From the NCBI GenBank assembly GCA_050300875.1, contig JBNKYL010000181.1:1-8351 (forward strand): 8,351 bases of DNA. Direction: 5' to 3'. The DNA comes from CBDCFL01 sp050300875. GTDB lineage: Bacteria > Pseudomonadota > Alphaproteobacteria > Rhodobacterales > Rhodobacteraceae. The notes below the pieces were generated by a model that was not told the origin of the DNA, did not search any database, and saw only the letters and a program-made list of their open reading frames with translations. This document shows, one piece after another, positions 1-6,278 of this stretch. Each line of letters starts with the position of its first letter. The first letter of the stretch is position 1. Position numbers and translations under genes: made by a program.

Positions 1-438
1 CAGCGCGCCAGCTCGGTCGTGCTCAAGCGCGGCCTTTTCACACCGGGCAATGACGAGATCCTTGCGCTCGGCCTGTCGCCATCGTCGCGCGTCGCCCGCG
101 TCAACCGGCTGCGATCCGCCGATGATGTGCCGATGGCGATCGAATATTCGTCGCTCCCCGAAGACATCCTGCCCTACCCCGAGCGCGTGACGACCTCGCT
201 TTACGACGTGCTACGAGCCGATGGCCGCGCGCCGGTTCGCGCCGTGCAGCGGGTGACGGCGGCCAACCTCACGTCAACAGATGCCGAGATGCTGCGCATG
301 AAGACCGGCGACGCCGTGCTGATGATCGACCGTACCGCCTATCTGGCCCACGGCCGGCCTATCGAGTTTACCCGCGGGCTCTATCGGTCCGACATTTATG
401 ACTTCGTATCCGAACTTGTGCTGGAAGCCCCCGAATGA
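1..438 (+). CDS. GntR-family transcriptional regulator, C-terminal UTRA domain (5' partial)
   Basis: Frame 1 is open from the window edge to a TGA at 436-438 and gives 145 residues. The N-terminal winged-helix DNA-binding domain lies outside the window. What remains reads as a UTRA effector-binding domain of the HutC subfamily. Around residues 30-60 there is an alternating Arg segment (SRVARVNRLR), then PMAIEYSSLPEDILP. Near the end, residues 117-136 read AHGRPIEFTRGLYRSDIYDF, close to the family's usual GRPIEY-(T/S)-RxxYRxDxYxF ending. UTRA regulators bind small ligands such as sugar phosphates or histidine derivatives and release operator DNA. The gene overlaps the following hexosaminidase by four bases (ATGA), so the two are probably cotranscribed and coupled. 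An amino-sugar phosphate ligand, as in NagR/DasR relatives, is therefore a natural inference but not shown. Family is confident; ligand is not. Confidence 0.88.
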   Translation, partial: QRASSVVLKRGLFTPGNDEILALGLSPSSRVARVNRLRSADDVPMAIEYSSLPEDILPYPERVTTSLYDVLRADGRAPVRAVQRVTAANLTSTDAEMLRMKTGDAVLMIDRTAYLAHGRPIEFTRGLYRSDIYDFVSELVLEAPE

Positions 439-2255
439 CCGACTGCACCTTCACCGCCCATATCGACGGGGCGACAATCGCCTGCACCCTGACGCCCGGC
501 CGCGCCATCGCCGCGCCGGTCCTGTGTTTCTCGCTCATGGCCCCGCCCGCCGTCCTGTCGGGCGGCACCCTGATCCGGTCCGTCGGCGGCTATGGCGAGG
601 TGCAACTGCCCGACCTTATCGCCGGTCAGACCCACCACCTGACGCTCGCCCACGAAAACCCCGATTTCCGACCCGTCAACCGCGCTTGGCTGCCGCTTGG
701 TGCCTATCTGCGCAGCGGTGATACCATCATCCCGCTCCCCAGCGGCCCCGCCGGTGTCATCCAAACCGAAACCGTTCGGCCACCGGCCATTGACGGCCTG
801 CGCCTCGTGCCGCCACCAACTGCTTGGGACCCGACGGGCGACACGATCCACGCTGCGGCCTTCGGCTCGACCGACCCGCGCCTTGCCAGCGCCAATGCGC
901 TGGCGCAACGCATTGGACAACCCGCCTTGCTGTCCCCCGATGGTGTGCGCCTGACCCTCAGCACCGCCGAACTGGACCCCGAGAGCTACTCGCTCGACAT
1001 CCAACCCGACGCTGTCAAGTTGTCCGCCGCGGACGATGCCGGTTTCCACTATGGCGCTGTGACGCTGATGATGCTGCGAGCCACGCATGCCGGGCTGATC
1101 CCCACCGGCCGCATCACCGACACGCCGCGGTTTCCCTATCGCGGTCAGCACCTGGACTGCGCGCGGCATTTCTACCAGCCTGCCACGATCCACCGCTTGT
1201 TGGACCTGATGGCGCTGTTCAAAATGAACCATTTCCACTGGCATTTTTCCGACGACGAGGCGTTTCGGCTGCAGGTCGACTGCGCGCCTGACGCCTGGAC
1301 GAAAACCGCCTTCCGTGGCGAAGGCGAGCTTGTCCCCGGCGTATTCGGCGGTGGTCCCCGCGCGGGCGGCACCTATAGCAAGGCCGATGCGCGCGCCGTC
1401 ATCGACCACGCCGCCGGCCTGCACATCGCCGTCCTGCCGGAAATCGAGGTACCCGCCCACGCGCTCGGCCTTGCCGCCGCCCTGCCCGGCCTGCGCGACC
1501 TCGAAGACACCGGCACGGAACGCAGCGTGCAAGGCTACGCCGCCAACGTCCTGAACCCCGCCATGCCCGCCACATGGGACCTGCTCGAAGCGCTGTCGCT
1601 CGAAGTCGCGGACCTTTTCCCGTTGGGCATGTTGCATCTGGGCTGCGATGAACTGCCGCCCGATACTTGGGCGGGGTCGCCCGCCGTCGCCGCGCTGAAA
1701 CGGCAGGAAGGCCTGACGACCCGCGACGACGTGCAGGAATGGACCATGCAGCGGCTCGCCCGCCACCTGACGCGCAACGGCGTCAAGGTCGCCGCCTGGG
1801 AAGAGGCCGCGCGCGGCCAGCATGGCGGTGTCGGCCACGGTGCGCTGTTGTTCAGCTGGACCGGTCAGGGGCCGGGGATCGACGCGGCGCGCGCAGGTTA
1901 CGACGTGGTGATGAGCCCGGCCCAGCATGTCTATCTGGACATGGCCCATACCGGTGATGCGGATGATTGGGGCGCGGCCTGGGCTGCCTTCGTCAGCCTT
2001 GCCGATACCATCGACTGGCAGGTCATCCCCAACCCGGCCATCGCCGACCGCATCAAGGGCGTCGAAGGCACCTTCTGGTCCGAATTCACCACAGATGACC
2101 GCCAGATCGAGCCGATGATCGCGCCGCGCATTCTGGGAGTGGCGACCAAGGCATGGTCAGGCGATCAACCGATCACAGCTGACGATCTAACCCGGCTGGC
2201 GTGGCATCATGGCGACCTGTTCGATGCCATGGGCTGGAACTGGCGCAGGCCCTAG
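435..2255 (+). CDS. Beta-N-acetylhexosaminidase, glycoside hydrolase family 20, cytoplasmic
   Basis: The 606-residue product should remove terminal N-acetylhexosamine (GlcNAc or GalNAc) by GH20 substrate-assisted catalysis. Residues 120-225 look like the GH20b accessory domain. The barrel begins at 235-245 (YRGQHLDCARH, with the substrate-binding Arg236), followed by MNHFHWHFSDDE (264-275), PEIEVPAHA (335-343) and HLGCDELP (401-408). Asp405-Glu406 is the expected catalytic pair. W455, W475 (FSWTGQG), Y500-D502 and W548/E550 (GTFWSE) match the usual aromatic pocket. The first ~115 residues are a beta-rich region I cannot assign. No signal peptide or lipobox is present, so it probably acts in the cytoplasm on imported sugars. 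The ATG at 435 has GGAAG seven bases upstream (423-427) and overlaps the regulator's stop. The 3' end meets the DppC-type gene at a shared CTAG. No frameshift or missing catalytic residue is seen. Confidence 0.95.
   Translation: MTDCTFTAHIDGATIACTLTPGRAIAAPVLCFSLMAPPAVLSGGTLIRSVGGYGEVQLPDLIAGQTHHLTLAHENPDFRPVNRAWLPLGAYLRSGDTIIPLPSGPAGVIQTETVRPPAIDGLRLVPPPTAWDPTGDTIHAAAFGSTDPRLASANALAQRIGQPALLSPDGVRLTLSTAELDPESYSLDIQPDAVKLSAADDAGFHYGAVTLMMLRATHAGLIPTGRITDTPRFPYRGQHLDCARHFYQPATIHRLLDLMALFKMNHFHWHFSDDEAFRLQVDCAPDAWTKTAFRGEGELVPGVFGGGPRAGGTYSKADARAVIDHAAGLHIAVLPEIEVPAHALGLAAALPGLRDLEDTGTERSVQGYAANVLNPAMPATWDLLEALSLEVADLFPLGMLHLGCDELPPDTWAGSPAVAALKRQEGLTTRDDVQEWTMQRLARHLTRNGVKVAAWEEAARGQHGGVGHGALLFSWTGQGPGIDAARAGYDVVMSPAQHVYLDMAHTGDADDWGAAWAAFVSLADTIDWQVIPNPAIADRIKGVEGTFWSEFTTDDRQIEPMIAPRILGVATKAWSGDQPITADDLTRLAWHHGDLFDAMGWNWRRP
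2252..2255. other. Shared CTAG: stop codons of two convergent genes
   Basis: The tetranucleotide CTAG supplies TAG for the hexosaminidase (2253-2255, plus strand) and TAG for the DppC-type permease (2254-2252, minus strand). The coding regions therefore overlap by four bases tail to tail and leave no intergenic space for a terminator on either side. Confidence 0.95.
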
Positions 2256-3211
2256 TGGCGCGTGCGCGGGTCCAGCGCATCGCGCAGCCCGTCGCCAAGG
2301 TAATTCACGCTCAGCACCGTCAGCGAAATCAGCGTGCCGGGCCAGATCACCCGCTCGGGATACAGGACCATCCGGTCGACGCTGTCGTTCAACAGCTTGC
2401 CCCAGGTCGGGAAATCCGGCGGGAAGCCGAAGCCCAGGAAAGACAGCGCGCTTTCGGTGATGATCGCCGTGGCGATGCCCAGCGTGGCGGACACCAGAAT
2501 GGGGCTCATCACGTTTGGCAGGATATGTTGCAGGATCAGGTTGCGTGGTCTGGTGCCGATGGACCGGGCCGCCAGCACGAATTCTCGTTCCTTCAACGCC
2601 AGCACGTCGCCGCGCACGATCCGCGCGGTCTGCATCCAGCTGGTAATGCCGATCAGCGCCACGATCATCAGGAAGATGCCCATTTCGGGCCCCAACACGG
2701 CGGCAATCTTTTCGCGGAACAGCACAGACGCCACCAGGATCAGCGGCAACAAAGGCAGCGCCAGGAACAGGTCGGTCATCCGCATCAACGGCCCGTCCAG
2801 TGCCCGGAAGAACCCGGCCAGCAGGCCCACCAGCGCGCCCAAGAGGATCGACAGGATCATCGCCGTCAGGCCCACGGCAATCGACACCCGGCCCCCGTAC
2901 ATCAGCCGCGCCAGGTTATCGCGCGCCAGGTTGTCGGTGCCCAGCGGATTGGACCAGCTTACCTTGGCGCCGCTGTCCCACAGCGCGGTGTAGATGGGTC
3001 GCGCGTCGCGCTGCTTGATCATGTCCACCACCGGCGGGATCGCTTGCGGATCGGCACGCCAGACGATTGGCCCAAGGAACACCCCGAACACGATGATCAG
3101 CAGGACGACCAGCCCCACCATCGCGCCCTTGTGGACCTTGAACTTGTCCCAGACTTCGCGCCAGCGGTTGACCGGGGCTTCGTCGTCGAATGCGTTGAAC
3201 ATGTCAGTCAT
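2252..3211 (-). CDS. Peptide-type ABC transporter permease, DppC/OppC family
   Basis: This 319-residue inner-membrane protein is one of the two membrane subunits of the importer. After a charged N-terminus (1-28) comes a first hydrophobic helix (about 29-50, MVGLVVLLIIVFGVFLGPIV). A periplasmic loop follows, with SNPLGTDNLARDNLARLMYGGRVS (87-110), the LGTD-xx-xRD-xx-(S/A)R signature of DppC-type subunits. Several more helices follow. The cytoplasmic EAA-type loop at about 210-240 (EFVLAARSIGTRPRNLILQHILPN) would dock on the ATPase. The end, GDGLRDALDPR, is typical of the family. I chose the ATG at 3211 rather than the in-frame one at 3256, because 3211 has GAGGA six bases upstream (3222-3218) and gives a normal-length protein. 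Its start overlaps the preceding permease's stop by eight bases (ATGACTGA), which indicates translational coupling. Confidence 0.94.
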   Translation of the reverse strand: MTDMFNAFDDEAPVNRWREVWDKFKVHKGAMVGLVVLLIIVFGVFLGPIVWRADPQAIPPVVDMIKQRDARPIYTALWDSGAKVSWSNPLGTDNLARDNLARLMYGGRVSIAVGLTAMILSILLGALVGLLAGFFRALDGPLMRMTDLFLALPLLPLILVASVLFREKIAAVLGPEMGIFLMIVALIGITSWMQTARIVRGDVLALKEREFVLAARSIGTRPRNLILQHILPNVMSPILVSATLGIATAIITESALSFLGFGFPPDFPTWGKLLNDSVDRMVLYPERVIWPGTLISLTVLSVNYLGDGLRDALDPRTRH

Positions 3212-4211
3212 AGCGGATCCTCGGGTCCAGGAGCCCGTAAAGGACATCGGCGACAAGATTGAACAGCACGATCAGCACTGCGAAGATAAAGGTGATCGTC
3301 TGCACCATGGGCAGGTCATTCGCTTCGATTGCGGTGATCAGCAGCTGGCCGATCCCGTTCACTTTGAAAACATGTTCCGTGATGATCGCGCCGCCAAAGA
3401 TCGACGGGATGCCCAGCGCGATGACGGTCACGACCGGGATCATCGAATTGCGGACCACGTGGCTCATGACCACGACCCATTCGCTCATCCCCTTGGCGCG
3501 GGCGGTGCGGACGTAATCCTGTGACAGGTTATCCAGCATCGACGCCCGCATGAACCGGCTGATCTGGCTGGTGATCTGCAGGGCCAGCACCATCACCGGC
3601 AGGAACATCTGCCGAAGCTGAAACTTGAAACTTTCCCAATCCACGACCTGATGGGTGGTGTCATAGATCGACGGAAACCAGCCGAGCTGCACCGAAAAGA
3701 TAACGATGACGAGCACGCCGGAAAAAAACGGCGGCACGGAAAACCCGATCATGGTCACGAATGTGCCGGCCTGGTCGAAGACCGAATATTGCTTGTATGC
3801 CGACAGGATACCCACCGGGATGGCGATCAAGATCCCGACGACATATGCCACGCCCACAACCCACAGGGTCTGCGGCAGCCGCTGCACGACCACGTCGACG
3901 ACCGGCGACCGGAACTGCCAGGACAGGATGCGCGGCATACCTTCGGCAAAAGTCGTGCCGAAAATGGCATCGAACATGTTCAGCGGCTCGACCCAGAAAA
4001 ACTGCACCAGCCATTTCCAGTAACGGATATAAATTGGCTCCCCCAGGCCCAGCGCCTTGCGCATCTGTTCGCGCACCTCGGGGGGGATGGTCAGCGGTTG
4101 GTTCGCCACCGGATCGTTGGGGGCCAGGTTGAGCAACAGGAACACGACAAGCGAAATGAAAATCAGCGTCGGGATCGCCAGAACCAACCGCCTGATCGTG
4201 AATGTCAGCAT
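3204..4211 (-). CDS. Peptide-type ABC transporter permease, DppB/OppB family
   Basis: This 335-residue inner-membrane subunit would pair with the DppC-type protein to form the translocation channel. It starts with MLTFTIRRLVLAIPTL, the classic DppB opening, with a first helix at about 8-30 ending in LAPNDPV (29-35). Further helices lie near 113-137, 150-175, 203-215, 257-280 and 303-326. The EAA-type coupling loop is at 232-259 (DYVRTARAKGMSEWVVVMSH). The C-terminus LLDPRIRYD is the family's standard ending. The frame is open upstream to an ATG at 4280, but that extension lies in the hairpin-rich spacer and encodes an unrelated Lys-rich leader, so ATG 4211 is preferred. Its ribosome-binding site is weak (AGGG about 12 bases upstream). 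Expression may therefore be low relative to the binding protein. Length matches the family, and no disruption is seen. Confidence 0.94.
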   Translation of the reverse strand: MLTFTIRRLVLAIPTLIFISLVVFLLLNLAPNDPVANQPLTIPPEVREQMRKALGLGEPIYIRYWKWLVQFFWVEPLNMFDAIFGTTFAEGMPRILSWQFRSPVVDVVVQRLPQTLWVVGVAYVVGILIAIPVGILSAYKQYSVFDQAGTFVTMIGFSVPPFFSGVLVIVIFSVQLGWFPSIYDTTHQVVDWESFKFQLRQMFLPVMVLALQITSQISRFMRASMLDNLSQDYVRTARAKGMSEWVVVMSHVVRNSMIPVVTVIALGIPSIFGGAIITEHVFKVNGIGQLLITAIEANDLPMVQTITFIFAVLIVLFNLVADVLYGLLDPRIRYD

Positions 4212-4251
4212 CTGCGTTTCGCGCCCTGTGTCGTTCTTTTTTTTGTAGGCC

Positions 4252-4278
4252 GAAGCAGGCCCAGCCGGGGCCTGCTTC
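4252..4278 (-). repeat. Intercistronic hairpin with perfect 11-bp stem
   Basis: The arms GAAGCAGGCCC (4252-4262) and GGGCCTGCTTC (4268-4278) pair perfectly around a five-base loop. In the minus-strand transcript the hairpin lies between the binding-protein gene and the DppB-type gene, about 40 bases before the permease start. It is followed by an A-run (8 A, from 4244 to 4237) rather than a U-run, so it does not look like an intrinsic terminator in this direction. It could protect the 3' end of the upstream message or modulate permease expression. Confidence 0.75.
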
Positions 4279-4300
4279 AATCGCGATTTCAGGAAAAGGC

Positions 4301-4322
4301 GGGCAGGCCGGATGGCCTGCCC
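4301..4322 (-). terminator. Probable intrinsic terminator or attenuator after the binding-protein gene
   Basis: A perfect 9-bp GC-rich stem, GGGCAGGCC (4301-4309) with GGCCTGCCC (4314-4322), closes a four-base loop. It begins ten bases beyond the TAA of the binding-protein gene. On the minus strand it is followed by GCCTTTTCC, a short imperfect U tract. This suggests partial termination, which would give much more binding protein than permease. That arrangement is common in ABC importer operons. Full termination is unlikely because no convincing promoter is seen before the permease gene. Confidence 0.55.
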
Positions 4323-4332
4323 ACGTTCCGGA

Positions 4333-6030
4333 TTACATCCGGTACCAGTCAGCCACGTTCCACAGTTCGCTGTCCCAAACGTTCAGGACAACGCCGCCCA
4401 GGCTGTTGGCATGGGCCGACAGGCGACCGCGGTGAACCAGCGGGATCATGCCGCCGTTTTCAACCATCATGTCGTTCAGGGCGCGGCCGATTTCGGCGCG
4501 GGCCTCGATGCCTGCGGTCTTGGACAGCTCGGCATGCATGGCGTCATATTCCGGCATGCAGAAACGGCTGATGTTTTCACCCTGCCACTGGGTCGCCGGG
4601 CTGGGTGCCTTGTCGCAAAGACCGTTGCCCAGATAGGCCTGCGGGTCGGTGCCGTTGAAGGTGTTGGCGTACATTTCAACATCGGCATAGAACTTCTGGA
4701 AGGTGTCGGGCGAACCCGGGTCACCACCGAAGAAGACCGAAGCGTTGACGTTGCGCAGCTCGGTTTCGATGCCAATTTCCGACCACCACTGCTTGATCAG
4801 CGCCTGGAAGTCCTGACGGACGGCGTTGGTCGAGGTCTGGTAGAGGATCTTCAGCGGCACGCCATCCTTTTCGCGGATGCCATCGCCATCGGTGTCGACG
4901 ATGCCAGCAGCATCAAGCATGGCATTGGCGCCTGCGATGTCCTGGGTCGAACAATCGAACGTGTCCGAATCGAACGCGGCAGGTGCCGGAACCCAGTTGC
5001 AGGTGACCTTGCCGGCCTGGCCATAGCCAACCTCGACCAGCAGCGGGCGGTCGATAGCCATGGACATGGCCTTATACACCGCCGGATCGCCCAGGAACGG
5101 GTGCGGACGGATCACCGAACGTTCATCCGGGCCGAGGTTCGGGTCAGGGTTGGTCTGGTTCAGCATGATGCGTTCCACCAGCGGGCCGAAGCCTGCGACC
5201 GGGGTGCCCTTGCCGCCAGCCTGCATCTGCGCGATCACGTCGGGCGCCAGCTGCAGGTTCCAGGCATAGTCGAATTCACCCGTTTCCATGACCGCACGAC
5301 CGGCGGCCGCCGCATCGCCGCCACCCTTGAAGGTGACTTTGGCAAAGGCAGGTTTGCCGGCTTCGCGATAGTTCGGGTTGGCCGACATGGTGATCACGTC
5401 ATTGGGGCGGAATTCATCCACCACGAACGGACCGGTGCCGATCGGGCCAAAGTTCTGGTCGGTACATTCAGGCGCAGCAGCCCCCATGCAGCTTGCGAAT
5501 TGCGCTGCCTGGATGATCGGGCTTTCGCCACCGACAAACGGACCATAGGGGTTCGGCGTCGGGCCGGAGAAGTTGACCACAACGGTGTTTGCATCCGGCG
5601 TTTCGACGCTTTCCACGCCTTCGAACTTGGTCACCTGTGCGCAGCCACCTTCGGGGTGGGTGCAATATTCATAGGTGAATTTGACGTCAGCCGAGGTAAA
5701 GGCAGACCCATCCGACCATGTGATGCCCGGCGTGATGTTCCAGGTGATCGACGTCAGGTCTTCGGACACGCCGCCATTGCCGACGGTCGGGATCTCGTTG
5801 ACCAGCCAGGGGACCAGTTCGCCATCCTGGTTGAAGCGGGCCAGCGGTTCGATGATCATCGAACTGGCTTCCACGTCCTTGGTGCCGCCGGAAAGGAACG
5901 GATTCAGGATCGACGGGGCCTGCCAGTAGATAATGCGGACCTCACCATCCCGACCACGCTCTTGCGCCAGCGCCGGAAAGCTCATTGCCATCAGGGCAAC
6001 AGAGCCAAGCAATGAAACCGTACGTTTCAT
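4333..6030 (-). CDS. Periplasmic substrate-binding protein, SBP family 5 (peptide/nickel/oligosaccharide class)
   Basis: The 565-residue precursor captures the transported substrate in the periplasm. Residues 1-22 are a clear Sec signal peptide (MKRT, hydrophobic core, PALA before QE), with no lipobox Cys. The mature part has typical family 5 segments: an early YWQAPSILNPFLS (35-47), LTSITWNITPGITWSDGSAFTSADVKFTYEY in parts (92-122), FGPIGTGPFVVDEF (194-207), DPAVYKAMSMAIDR (315-328) and a calcium-loop-like DTDGDGIREKDG (379-390). Eight cysteines occur as four close pairs: 123/130, 181/189, 344/360 and 472/491. The start is set by GGGAGAAA six bases upstream of the ATG. It is the first gene of the minus-strand importer cluster. 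Family membership is clear. The substrate cannot be read from the sequence; peptides and chito-oligosaccharides are both plausible. Confidence 0.94.
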   Translation of the reverse strand: MKRTVSLLGSVALMAMSFPALAQERGRDGEVRIIYWQAPSILNPFLSGGTKDVEASSMIIEPLARFNQDGELVPWLVNEIPTVGNGGVSEDLTSITWNITPGITWSDGSAFTSADVKFTYEYCTHPEGGCAQVTKFEGVESVETPDANTVVVNFSGPTPNPYGPFVGGESPIIQAAQFASCMGAAAPECTDQNFGPIGTGPFVVDEFRPNDVITMSANPNYREAGKPAFAKVTFKGGGDAAAAGRAVMETGEFDYAWNLQLAPDVIAQMQAGGKGTPVAGFGPLVERIMLNQTNPDPNLGPDERSVIRPHPFLGDPAVYKAMSMAIDRPLLVEVGYGQAGKVTCNWVPAPAAFDSDTFDCSTQDIAGANAMLDAAGIVDTDGDGIREKDGVPLKILYQTSTNAVRQDFQALIKQWWSEIGIETELRNVNASVFFGGDPGSPDTFQKFYADVEMYANTFNGTDPQAYLGNGLCDKAPSPATQWQGENISRFCMPEYDAMHAELSKTAGIEARAEIGRALNDMMVENGGMIPLVHRGRLSAHANSLGGVVLNVWDSELWNVADWYRM

Positions 6031-6033
6031 TTG

Positions 6034-6041
6034 TTTCTCCC
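6034..6041 (-). promoter_or_regulatory. Ribosome-binding site of the binding-protein gene
   Basis: On the minus strand GGGAGAAA precedes ATG 6030, with GGGAG ending six bases before the start. This is the strongest Shine-Dalgarno in the importer cluster and fits a highly expressed periplasmic protein. Seven of its bases (6034-6040) are exactly complementary to a leader segment at 6100-6106. Confidence 0.8.
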
Positions 6042-6082
6042 ATATTGTTGGACTTTTTTAAGCTTCGTGCGTGCGCCATCCC

Positions 6083-6101
6083 CCGCGTCTGAGAAACGCG
6101 G
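6083..6101 (-). repeat. Leader hairpin upstream of the binding-protein gene
   Basis: CCGCGT (6083-6088) and ACGCGG (6096-6101) form a perfect 6-bp GC-rich stem with a seven-base loop, 50-70 bases upstream of the binding-protein start. If it is within the transcript it would fold in the 5' leader. It shares bases 6100-6101 with the segment complementary to the Shine-Dalgarno, so the two pairings exclude each other. Confidence 0.45.
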
Positions 6102-6157
6102 AGAAATCCCCAGGTTAATGGTAAGCGCCCACCGAGCCATGCGGGCGACTGTGAAAC

Positions 6158-6174
6158 GGATTTTCGGGGAATCC
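6158..6174. promoter_or_regulatory. Candidate operator-like dyad in the divergent region
   Basis: GGATT (6158-6162) and AATCC (6170-6174) are inverted around a seven-base spacer, giving a 17-bp element near the middle of the divergent region. Its size and place would suit a dimeric regulator controlling both directions. With 5-bp arms it could easily arise by chance, and no match to a known operator is recognised. Confidence 0.2.
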
Positions 6175-6268
6175 AAGGAATTTCTTCGCAACCCGACGTC
6201 AACTTGAAGTCGCACATTGCCACAAGGGAAATAGTCGGTAACCTGTGGGCAAGAAATATGCGGACCGC

Positions 6269-6274
6269 AGGGGG
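6269..6274 (+). promoter_or_regulatory. Ribosome-binding site deciding the ATPase start
   Basis: AGGGGG lies four bases before the ATG at 6279. The spacing is short but within use. It supports 6279 over the in-frame ATG at 6258, whose upstream sequence holds only a weak GTGGG, and over the TTG at 6204. The protein homology also begins just after this ATG. Confidence 0.6.
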
Positions 6275-6278
6275 ATTG

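Larger units (their letters stand above)
6031..6278. promoter_or_regulatory. Divergent intergenic region between binding-protein and ATPase genes
   Basis: This 248-bp gap must hold the start signals for both the minus-strand importer cluster and the plus-strand ATPase. I see no strong sigma-70 promoter. The best plus-strand candidate is TTGCCA (6217-6222) with a poor TAACCT (6239-6244) 16 bases on. On the minus strand TTGACG (6202-6197) is a fair -35 box without a good -10 partner. The region also holds a GC-rich hairpin, a short dyad, and CAGGTTA (6111-6117) inverted as TAACCTG (6239-6245). No ORF with coding character is present. Confidence 0.6.

Noticed and set aside
396..1949. 517-codon open frame on the minus strand opposite the regulator end and the hexosaminidase
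   Set aside because: Its product is Gly/Arg/Gln-rich with no recognisable domain, and it lies opposite a GH20 gene with intact motifs. Long antisense frames are expected in GC-rich DNA.
2201..3262. 353-codon open frame on the plus strand opposite the DppC-type permease
   Set aside because: The product is dominated by His, Gln and Arg, which mirrors antisense reading of membrane-protein codons. It has no ribosome-binding site or family resemblance.
4212..4280. Upstream in-frame ATG for the DppB-type permease at 4280
   Set aside because: The extra 23 residues would be encoded by the hairpin arm and A-run, and do not resemble a DppB N-terminus. The family begins at MLTFTIRR.
3651..4571. 306-codon plus-strand frame crossing the permease/binding-protein spacer
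   Set aside because: It is antisense to two real genes and crosses the double-hairpin spacer. The charged, low-complexity product gives no sign of function.
4312..6015. 567-codon open frame on the plus strand opposite the binding-protein gene
   Set aside because: The opposite strand encodes a full family 5 binding protein with a signal peptide. The antisense product has no domain, and its Val/Arg/His-rich composition is typical of a shadow.
6204..6278. Earlier starts for the ATPase (TTG 6204, ATG 6258)
   Set aside because: The extension has no family resemblance and neither start has a good ribosome-binding site. ATG 6279 follows AGGGGG and sits at the expected beginning of the first ATPase domain.
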